A DNA stretch of 64,000 nt from Lysinibacillus alkalisoli (GTDB lineage Bacteria; Bacillota; Bacilli; Bacillales_A; Planococcaceae), in the NCBI RefSeq assembly GCF_014643595.1, contig NZ_BMJT01000004.1, positions 124,001 to 188,000 on the forward strand. The letters run 5' to 3'. A program made the position numbers and the translations under genes. Of the stretch, positions 57,417 to 64,000 are shown in pieces (within the stretch, counting starts at the first letter, position 1; every line of letters begins with the position of its first letter). The notes beneath the pieces are model-generated. The model had not been told where the DNA came from, did not search any database, and was given only the letters and a program-made list of their open reading frames with translations.

Positions 57417-57464
57417 AGCTGCCTAAATAGCCGAAGTGTCGGTTGATAGGCAGCTTTTGTTTTG
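57417..57464 (+). terminator. Terminator between oppA and oppB (partial read-through)
   Basis: AGCTGCCTA pairs with TAGGCAGCT and encloses an inner hairpin GCCGA-agtg-TCGGT; TTTGTTTTG follows. oppB to oppF have no clear promoter of their own, so read-through is expected. Confidence 0.82.
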
Positions 57465-57513
57465 CTATTACGAGAGCAACATTTGTCTATGACAAATAAG
57501 AGGAGGCGTAGAA

Positions 57514-58446
57514 ATGTTTAAATATATTTTAAAAAGATTAGGTTACATGCTTCTCGCGCTTTTCGTCATTGTTACGGTTACGTTTTTCTTAATGCGCTTA
57601 GCACCTGGTAGCCCATTTGCTAGCGAGCGTAATTTTCCTCCAGCTATTGAGGAAAAATTAAACGAAACGTATGGATTAAATAACCCTTGGTATATACAAT
57701 ATAAAGATTATTTAATCGATGCGGCTACATTTAATTTCGGAGAATCAATGAAGTATAAGGCGCGTTCAACTAATGACATGATTGCAGAAAGCTTTCCAGT
57801 GTCCTTAACCCTAGGTATCGAAGCCATGTTAATTGCGATTGGTATGGGGGTTTTACTGGGAGTGATATCGGCGCTCTATCATAATAAATTTCCGGACTAT
57901 GCAGCGACAATCATTGCAGTGTTAGGTATCTCTGTACCGTCCTTTATTTTAGCTAGTGTTATGCAATATTTCTTAGCTTATAAATTAGATCTGTTCCCCA
58001 CAGCAGGGTGGAATGGGTTTATTTATAGCATTTTGCCCGCATTTGCAATCGCACTTGCTCACATGGGTTTTATAGCAAAACTAACGCGTTCTAGCATGTT
58101 AGAACAATCCAATAGTGATTATGTGAAGATGGCGCGTGCGAAAGGGCTCGGTAAATGGAAGGTAGTGTTTAAACACTCTTTACGAAATGCACTTTTACCA
58201 GTTGTCACTTATTTAGGACCTTTAACAGCAGGTGTTGTAACGGGTAGTTTTATTGTAGAGCAAATTTTTGCAATACCTGGTTTAGGTAAACACTTTGTGC
58301 AAAGTATTACGAATCGTGATTACACTGTAATTATGGGCACTACGGTATTCTACTCTATTATTTTACTCTTTACCGTATTTATTGTAGATATTTTGTACAG
58401 TATAATCGATCCTCGTATTAAGCTGAAAGGGGAGAAAAAGTCATGA
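57514..58446 (+). CDS. oppB: Oligopeptide ABC transporter permease OppB (second operon)
   Basis: 310 residues with six transmembrane segments, the first near 9-29 followed by [13 protein letters not shown], a hallmark of OppB. The EAA loop is [20 protein letters not shown]. It ends [18 protein letters not shown] precedes the ATG. It overlaps oppC by four bases (ATGA). It is clearly distinct from the first-operon OppB, with low identity by eye outside motifs. Confidence 0.94.
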   Translation: MFKYILKRLGYMLLALFVIVTVTFFLMRLAPGSPFASERNFPPAIEEKLNETYGLNNPWYIQYKDYLIDAATFNFGESMKYKARSTNDMIAESFPVSLTLGIEAMLIAIGMGVLLGVISALYHNKFPDYAATIIAVLGISVPSFILASVMQYFLAYKLDLFPTAGWNGFIYSILPAFAIALAHMGFIAKLTRSSMLEQSNSDYVKMARAKGLGKWKVVFKHSLRNALLPVVTYLGPLTAGVVTGSFIVEQIFAIPGLGKHFVQSITNRDYTVIMGTTVFYSIILLFTVFIVDILYSIIDPRIKLKGEKKS

Positions 58447-59363
58447 CACAACAACCATTAGATCAAGATTTATTTAAAGTTGTAGGTGGGAGTGATAAAG
58501 ATTCAGATGCTTTAGCAGCTAAATCGGTTTCCTTTTGGAAAGAAGTAAGTCTTCGTTTCTCTCAAAACAAACTCGCTTTAGGCGGTATATTTATATTAAT
58601 TATTGTAGTATTAATGGCTTTAATCGTACCTGAGGTATCTCAATATAAATACAGCGACCAGTCTGGTGTATATAATGCACCACCAAGTGCACAATTTTGG
58701 TTTGGTACAGATGAGTTGGGCCGAGACATCTTTGTTCGTGTTTGGGCGGGAGCACGTATCTCACTGTTAATTGGTGTAGTGGCTGCATTAATTGATTTAA
58801 TTATTGGTGTAGTATGGGGGAGTATTTCAGGTTTAGTGGGTGGACGTGTTGATAATATCATGATGCGTATTGCGGATGTATTAACAGCGGTTCCTTATTT
58901 ATTAGTTGTAATCGTATTACTAGTTGTAATGGAACCAGGTATTATACCGATGATTATAGCTTTATCTATTACAGGATGGATTAACATGGCGCGTATCGTA
59001 CGTGGTGAGGTATTATCTATTAAAAATCAAGAGTATGTATTAGCAGCTAGAACATTAGGAGCAAATACATGGCATCTGATTTTAAAGCATTTGGTACCTA
59101 ACGCTCTAGGGGCTATTTTAGTAACGATGACTCTAACCATTCCACAAGCTATTTTTACAGAAGCATTTTTAAGTTACTTAGGTTTAGGTGTACCAGCGCC
59201 TCAAGCATCTTGGGGTACAATGGCTTCTGATGGTGCAAAGGCCATTGCGGATTATCCGTGGCGCTTATTCTTCCCAGCAATATTTATTTCACTTACAATA
59301 TTTGCATTTAATGCAGTAGGCGATGGCTTGCGAGATGCATTAGATCCTAAATTACGTAAATAA
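58443..59363 (+). CDS. oppC: Oligopeptide ABC transporter permease OppC (second operon)
   Basis: 306 residues with six transmembrane segments (first near 41-60). [20 protein letters not shown] (about 88-107), [20 protein letters not shown] (EAA loop) and [19 protein letters not shown] are the OppC signatures. It is the second half of the channel of the B. subtilis-type transporter. GGGGAGAAA lies upstream inside oppB. Confidence 0.94.
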   Translation: MTQQPLDQDLFKVVGGSDKDSDALAAKSVSFWKEVSLRFSQNKLALGGIFILIIVVLMALIVPEVSQYKYSDQSGVYNAPPSAQFWFGTDELGRDIFVRVWAGARISLLIGVVAALIDLIIGVVWGSISGLVGGRVDNIMMRIADVLTAVPYLLVVIVLLVVMEPGIIPMIIALSITGWINMARIVRGEVLSIKNQEYVLAARTLGANTWHLILKHLVPNALGAILVTMTLTIPQAIFTEAFLSYLGLGVPAPQASWGTMASDGAKAIADYPWRLFFPAIFISLTIFAFNAVGDGLRDALDPKLRK

Positions 59364-59376
59364 GGAGGTGGCTGTT

Positions 59377-60432
59377 ATGGCTAAAAAAGTAATTGAAGTA
59401 AAAGATTTGCACGTTCATTTTAAAACATTTAGTGGCACTGTGCAGGCAGTACGTGGTGTGAACTTTGAACTTTTTGAAGGTGAGACGTTAGCAATTGTAG
59501 GCGAATCTGGTTCTGGAAAGAGTGTAACAAGTAATGCTCTAATGAAATTAATTCCACAGCCACCAGGCATTTATGCAGCTGGTGAAATTTTATTAAATGG
59601 CACAGATTTGATTCCATTAACGGATAAAGAGATGTCAAAGATTAGAGGTAACGATATCTCTATGATTTTCCAAGATCCTATGACAAGTTTAAATCCTACT
59701 ATGAAAGTAGGGAAACAAATTACAGAAGTAATTTTACAACATAAGACTATTAGTCGAAGCGAAGCAAAAATAAAAGCAATTGAATTATTAAATAAAGTGG
59801 GCATCCCGTTTCCTGAGAAGCGTTATAGTCAATATCCTCATGAATTTTCAGGCGGTATGAGGCAACGTGTTGTCATTGCTATTGCTTTAGCAGCAGACCC
59901 AAAGTTGTTGATTGCCGATGAACCAACTACAGCATTGGATGTAACAATACAAGCACAGATTTTAGAGTTAATGAAAGAGATTCAAGAAACATCAAAAACA
60001 TCAATCATCTTTATTACACATGATTTAGGTGTAGTAGCAAATGTGGCAGATCGTGTTGCTGTTATGTATGCAGGACAGATTGTAGAGTATGGTACGGTTA
60101 ATGATATCTTTTATAATCCAAAACATCCTTACACATGGGGATTATTAGGATCAATGCCAGATTTAGATAATGAAGCAGAAGAAAGACTATATACTATTCC
60201 GGGTACACCACCAGATCTTATTCATCCACCTAAAGGAGATGCGTTTGCAGCTCGTAACGAATTTGCGCTAGCAATTGATTATGAAATGGAGCCACCTATG
60301 TTTAAAGTAAGTGATACACATTATGCCAAAACATGGTTGTTACATGAACAATCACCAAATATTGAAATGCCTCATATTGTTAGAAAGCGCATTGATAGTT
60401 TTTTAGCGAAGGAGGCCATGCATCATGACTAA
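59377..60432 (+). CDS. oppD: Oligopeptide ABC transporter ATP-binding protein OppD (second operon)
   Basis: 351 residues from the ATG at 59377, eight bases after AAGGAGG; a GTG at 59368 overlaps the site. Walker A GESGSGKS (42-49), signature [15 protein letters not shown], Walker [13 protein letters not shown]. The C-terminal peptide-transporter domain reads IPGTPPDLIHPPKGDAFAAR, the Firmicutes OppD form without the Cys cluster of enteric proteins. It overlaps oppF by eight bases. Confidence 0.95.
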   Translation: MAKKVIEVKDLHVHFKTFSGTVQAVRGVNFELFEGETLAIVGESGSGKSVTSNALMKLIPQPPGIYAAGEILLNGTDLIPLTDKEMSKIRGNDISMIFQDPMTSLNPTMKVGKQITEVILQHKTISRSEAKIKAIELLNKVGIPFPEKRYSQYPHEFSGGMRQRVVIAIALAADPKLLIADEPTTALDVTIQAQILELMKEIQETSKTSIIFITHDLGVVANVADRVAVMYAGQIVEYGTVNDIFYNPKHPYTWGLLGSMPDLDNEAEERLYTIPGTPPDLIHPPKGDAFAARNEFALAIDYEMEPPMFKVSDTHYAKTWLLHEQSPNIEMPHIVRKRIDSFLAKEAMHHD

Positions 60433-61342
60433 AAATAAAATTTTAGAAGTAAAAGCCTTGAAACAATATTTTCAAAGTGGTTCAACGACAATTAAAGCCG
60501 TAGATAATATTAGTTTTGATGTTTATGAAGGTGAAACTCTAGGGCTTGTAGGTGAATCTGGTTGTGGTAAGTCAACGACAGGGCGCTCCATCATTAATTT
60601 ATACAATATTACAGCAGGCGAGATTATCTTTAAAGGTAAAAATGTGCATACAAATAAGTCAAAGAAAGAAAAACAACAGTTTAACCGTGAAATGCAAATG
60701 ATCTTCCAAGACCCTTATGCGTCATTGAATCCAAGAATGACTGCGGGTGAAATTATTAGTGAAGGTTTTAAAATTCATGGTTTATATCGAAATAAACAAG
60801 AGCGACAAAAGAAAATTTATGAGTTATTACATGCGGTTGGACTGAATAGTGAACATGCTAACCGTTATGCTCATGAGTTTTCAGGTGGGCAACGTCAACG
60901 CTTAGGCATTGCAAGAGCACTTAGTTTAGACCCGAGCTTTATCATTGCGGATGAGCCAATATCTGCACTTGATGTATCCATACAAGCCCAAGTCGTCAAT
61001 TTGCTAAAAGATTTACAAAAAGAACGAGGTTTAACGTATTTATTTATCGCGCATGATTTGTCTATGGTGAAGTATATTAGTGATCGCATAGCAGTAATGT
61101 ACCGAGGTAAAATTTTAGAAATTGGTAAGGCAGATGATATTTATCATCATCCTGTTCATCCTTATACAAAGTCGTTATTATCAGCCATTCCTTTACCAGA
61201 TCCACTGTCTGAGCAACGTCGTGTACGTATTCCTTATGAGCACCAAGAGATGCCAGAGAATGCTACATACTATGAAGTGGATGAAGAACATTTTGTTTAT
61301 GGCACAGAACAAGTCGTAAACACTTGGATAAGTAGTCGGTAA
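60425..61342 (+). CDS. oppF: Oligopeptide ABC transporter ATP-binding protein OppF (second operon)
   Basis: 305 residues from the ATG at 60425, seven bases after AAGGAGG. Walker [11 protein letters not shown] (43-52), signature [15 protein letters not shown], Walker [13 protein letters not shown], and the C-terminal extension [16 protein letters not shown]. It is the second ATPase and closes the A-B-C-D-F operon, followed by a strong bidirectional terminator. Confidence 0.95.
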   Translation: MTKNKILEVKALKQYFQSGSTTIKAVDNISFDVYEGETLGLVGESGCGKSTTGRSIINLYNITAGEIIFKGKNVHTNKSKKEKQQFNREMQMIFQDPYASLNPRMTAGEIISEGFKIHGLYRNKQERQKKIYELLHAVGLNSEHANRYAHEFSGGQRQRLGIARALSLDPSFIIADEPISALDVSIQAQVVNLLKDLQKERGLTYLFIAHDLSMVKYISDRIAVMYRGKILEIGKADDIYHHPVHPYTKSLLSAIPLPDPLSEQRRVRIPYEHQEMPENATYYEVDEEHFVYGTEQVVNTWISSR

Positions 61343-61353
61343 AATAGCCTATT

Positions 61354-61390
61354 AAAAAGTGGTACAGCATTTCGCTGTACCACTTTTCTA
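61354..61390. terminator. Bidirectional terminator between oppF and rqcH
   Basis: AAAAGTGGTACAGC and GCTGTACCACTTTT form a perfect 14-base stem with a five-base loop. Confidence 0.95.
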
Positions 61391-61412
61391 TATCAGCAAG
61401 TATATCCCTAAG

Positions 61413-63056
61413 TTATTGTTTCAAAGCAATCACTTTAGTTTCATCAGGTGTTACATATAAGGTTTTTTGTTCGAAATAAATAACAAAGCCAGGTTTTGCG
61501 CCACTAGGCTTTTTAACTTGTTTAATTAGAGTATAGTCAACAGGGATTGCAGATGATGCACGTGCCTTACTAAAATAACCTGCAAGCATAGCCGCTTCTT
61601 GTAGCGTTGTTTCATCAGGTGCATCACTATGAATGACTACGTGTGAACCAGGAATATCTTTAGTGTGTAACCAAGTATCTGACTTTTTAGCAATTTTAAA
61701 TGTTAATGCATCATTTTGTTTATTATTCTTACCTACGGAGATTGGAATACCTGTAGAAGATATAAATTTTTCCGGTGTAGCTAATGTATTCTTTTTCTTC
61801 TTTTTTAAAATGCGACGTTTTAAATAGCCTTGCTCAGCTAATTCTTCACGAATTTCTTCAATATCAGTAGGAGAAGCTTGCTCCACTTGCTGCATCAACA
61901 TTTCAAAATATTGAATGTCATCTTGTGTTTTATTTAATTGCGCTTGAATCATGATGAGTGCATTTTTTGCTTTATTATATTTTGTATAATACTGTTGCGC
62001 ATTTTCAATAGGTGTTTTGCGTGCGCTCACAGGGATTGTTACCTCTTCATTTGTATAATAGTTTGTCACAGTTACTTCTGTAGCACCTTTTTGAAAAGCA
62101 TAAATGTTAGCCATTAACAATTCACCATATAATTGATGCTCGTCAAGACGAGTAGCACGTTCATAGTCTTTCGTTAATTTTTTACTTTTTAAATGTAATT
62201 TACTAATTTCATTCTGCAACCAACGTTCTAAATCGCCAGCTTGTTGTTTGACACGGTCACGCTCAGCACGCGCATAGAAAACACGATCAAGTAAAGCACT
62301 ATTATTGGGATAAGCTATAGGATTTTCAAACTGCGTTAATTTGTTGGGAGAGAAATAAATTTTTTGCCCTATTTCAACATAGGTGGGCTGTTCGCCACCC
62401 GTTGCAAAATGTGACACGTATTGCTCAAACTCGTTGCGTACAATTACTTCTTGCGCATGTAATTGGCTAAAACCAGCAAAATGTTGCGTAATTTCTTGTG
62501 CGGTTCTTACAGTATTAAAGAAGTCACCAGCTCCTAAGAAGGGATTTACTTTATTTTGCTGTGGAGGTGCAATATATGGCTGTCCAGGCATAATAGTACG
62601 ATGGCGATTCATTAATGGTGATAAGTGCTTTAATGCATCAATAATGATATTAGTTGTTGGATCAACTAGTAAAAGATTACTATGACGTCCCATGATTTCG
62701 ACGTATAATTGTCTAACAGTAGCATCGCCAATCTCATTAGTACTATGGATTTCAAATAACAAAATGCGGTCGCAGTCTACTTGCGTGATAGCATGTATAA
62801 TGCCCCCTTCAATATGTTTGCGTAATAGTGTACAAAACATGGGTGGCTCTGAAGGATTTTCAATGGTATGTTCAGTCAAATGAACGCGTGCATAAGAAGG
62901 ATGAATGGAAAATAACAATTTTACATTTTTGCCATTTGCTCTAATATGCATTACTATTTCTTGTGCGTTAGGTTGGTGTATTTTTGCAATACGTCCTGTG
63001 ACGATTTGTTGTAACTCCGTCGTCATAGCGCGTGTAAATAAGCCATCAAAAGCCAT
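61413..63056 (-). CDS. rqcH: RqcH, ribosome quality control factor (NEMF/Rqc2 homologue)
   Basis: 547 residues from the ATG at 63056. The NFACT-N domain (about 1-180) carries the tRNA-contacting D96-R97 pair in CDRILLFEI, equivalent to the DR motif of B. subtilis RqcH. HhH and long coiled-coil segments (about 265-430) and the C-terminal NFACT-R domain (DUF814; DTWLHTKDIPGSHVVIH, about 458-474) follow. RqcH binds split 50S-peptidyl-tRNA complexes and directs addition of C-terminal alanine tails that mark stalled peptides for degradation. Related proteins were earlier called fibronectin-binding proteins. Gene order rqcH-yloC divergent matches yloA-yloC of B. subtilis with yloB missing. Confidence 0.95.
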   Translation of the reverse strand: MAFDGLFTRAMTTELQQIVTGRIAKIHQPNAQEIVMHIRANGKNVKLLFSIHPSYARVHLTEHTIENPSEPPMFCTLLRKHIEGGIIHAITQVDCDRILLFEIHSTNEIGDATVRQLYVEIMGRHSNLLLVDPTTNIIIDALKHLSPLMNRHRTIMPGQPYIAPPQQNKVNPFLGAGDFFNTVRTAQEITQHFAGFSQLHAQEVIVRNEFEQYVSHFATGGEQPTYVEIGQKIYFSPNKLTQFENPIAYPNNSALLDRVFYARAERDRVKQQAGDLERWLQNEISKLHLKSKKLTKDYERATRLDEHQLYGELLMANIYAFQKGATEVTVTNYYTNEEVTIPVSARKTPIENAQQYYTKYNKAKNALIMIQAQLNKTQDDIQYFEMLMQQVEQASPTDIEEIREELAEQGYLKRRILKKKKKNTLATPEKFISSTGIPISVGKNNKQNDALTFKIAKKSDTWLHTKDIPGSHVVIHSDAPDETTLQEAAMLAGYFSKARASSAIPVDYTLIKQVKKPSGAKPGFVIYFEQKTLYVTPDETKVIALKQ

Positions 63057-63207
63057 AATAATTTCACTCTTTCGTTCGAATTTTTTTATGTTCTTGCCCT
63101 ATTTTAACATGTTGTAGAGGCAATCCATACCCATACGCTAACATTTCGATTATAATCGGCTTATGTTATAATTAATGACAAATTGCGCATGAAGGATGTG
63201 ACGTTCT

Positions 63208-64000
63208 TTGGTACGTAGCATGACAGGTTTTGGCAGAGGTGTCACAACAACAACAAATTTCCAATTAACTATAGAACTTCGTTCAGTTAATCATCGTTTT
63301 TTAGAAGTACATAGTCGCTTTCCTAAAGATTGGATGGAAGCTGAAATGTTAGCTAAGAAGACCATTTCACGAGCATTATCTCGTGGTAAAGTGGATGTGT
63401 CTATTCATTTCAAAGAACTAACTCAATCTGTACCAACCATTGAAGTAAATATGGATTTAGTTCAAGCCTATGAAAAAGCACGTCAACAAGTAGCAAAAAT
63501 TGCACCGCTCCCTACACAATGGGATATGGCTGAATTACATGCTCTGGATCATGTCTTTATTCAACAGCAAGAAGAAGTCGCATTAACACAAGTGAATGAA
63601 GCTGTGTTGACGGCACTGCAGGAGGCGTTAGCTAACTTATTAACTATGCGTCAAGCAGAAGGGGAGCTATTAGCTAACGTATTAATGGAACAAAAACAAC
63701 AACTCCAACAACAAATTGCATTGATTGAACAACAATCAGACCTTGCTGTGAGTAAATATCGTGAACGCCTACAAGAACGCCTAAGTATGTTAAGTTCAGA
63801 TGATTATGTGGACGAGAGAGCCGTAGTGGAGGTTGCTATTTTTGCAGACCGAGTGGATATCTCTGAAGAGTTAGACCGATTACATAGTCATATTCATCAA
63901 TTCGAAACGACATTACAATCAACAGAGGCCATTGGACGCAAACTGGATTTCATTATGCAAGAAATGCATCGCGAAATTAATACGATTGGCTCTAAAAATC
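63208..64000 (+). CDS. yloC: YicC/YloC family endoribonuclease, 3' end outside the window
   Basis: 264 residues are visible, open to the window edge without a stop; the full family length is about 290. The start is probably TTG at 63208 (MVRSMTGFGRG), with GAAGGA upstream; the ATG at 63220 is an alternative. N-terminal MTGFGRG and ELRSVNHRFLEVHSRFP and the C-terminal IGRKLDFIMQEMHREINTIG are the YicC signatures. E. coli YicC is an endoribonuclease that works with PNPase on small RNAs. In Firmicutes it precedes remA, gmk and rpoZ, which would lie beyond the edge. Confidence 0.93.
   Translation, partial: MVRSMTGFGRGVTTTTNFQLTIELRSVNHRFLEVHSRFPKDWMEAEMLAKKTISRALSRGKVDVSIHFKELTQSVPTIEVNMDLVQAYEKARQQVAKIAPLPTQWDMAELHALDHVFIQQQEEVALTQVNEAVLTALQEALANLLTMRQAEGELLANVLMEQKQQLQQQIALIEQQSDLAVSKYRERLQERLSMLSSDDYVDERAVVEVAIFADRVDISEELDRLHSHIHQFETTLQSTEAIGRKLDFIMQEMHREINTIGSKN

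Overview
The window is AT-rich chromosomal DNA from a Gram-positive bacterium of the order Bacillales. Gene order follows the Bacillus subtilis ctaG-ylb, dcw (division and cell wall), ylm, ileS, lspA, pyr and yloA-yloC segment almost gene for gene. It lacks the sporulation genes B. subtilis carries in this stretch (ylbJ, spoVD, spoVE, spoIIGA, sigE, sigG) and also murE, murG and murB. A non-sporulating member of the Planococcaceae (for example a Kurthia-like genus) is my best guess; this is inferred from gene content, not from a database match. No rRNA, tRNA, CRISPR array, insertion sequence or phage gene is visible.

Layout. 1-9.8 kb is the ylb region: ctaM-like gene, yugN, ylbC, a thioesterase, ylbF/ricF, a glycerophosphodiesterase, ylbG, a DUF7147-type gene, an unrecognised exported protein, rsmD, coaD, ylbL and tmcAL. 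9.9-14.5 kb holds yceD-rpmF, an enoyl-CoA hydratase relative, panE, a DUF3397 membrane protein and bshC (bacillithiol). 14.6-26.5 kb is a compact dcw cluster: mraZ-rsmH-ftsL-pbpB-mraY-murD-divIB-two DUF881 genes-sbp-ftsA-ftsZ. It is preceded by three GTGG repeats at exact 10-bp steps, which look like an MraZ operator. 26.6-29.5 kb is ylmE-sepF-ylmG-ylmH-divIVA. A T-box leader and ileS follow.

32.6-35.9 kb is an accessory island between ileS and lspA: a divergent AraC-family regulator, a DUF485 protein and a sodium:solute (acetate-type) symporter. lspA and an rluD-family gene lead into a complete de novo pyrimidine operon, pyrR-P-B-C-AA-AB-K-D-F-E (37.4-49.1 kb). It has PyrR attenuators in the leader and between pyrP and pyrB. 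The leader has two terminators in tandem, and one upstream segment is complementary to both.

49.3-61.3 kb carries two complete oligopeptide ABC importers back to back, of two architectures. The first, oppDFBCA, has the lactococcal gene order and a ~600-residue binding protein. The second, oppABCDF, has the Bacillus order with a terminator after oppA. CodY-like and cre-like sequences in front of them suggest nutritional control. The window ends with rqcH (reverse strand) and the 5' part of a yicC/yloC-family gene.

Most of the content is core housekeeping. The points most worth following are the pyr double terminator, the two opp operons of apparently different origin, the MraZ repeats, the pared-down dcw cluster, and the unrecognised exported protein at 5003-6418.
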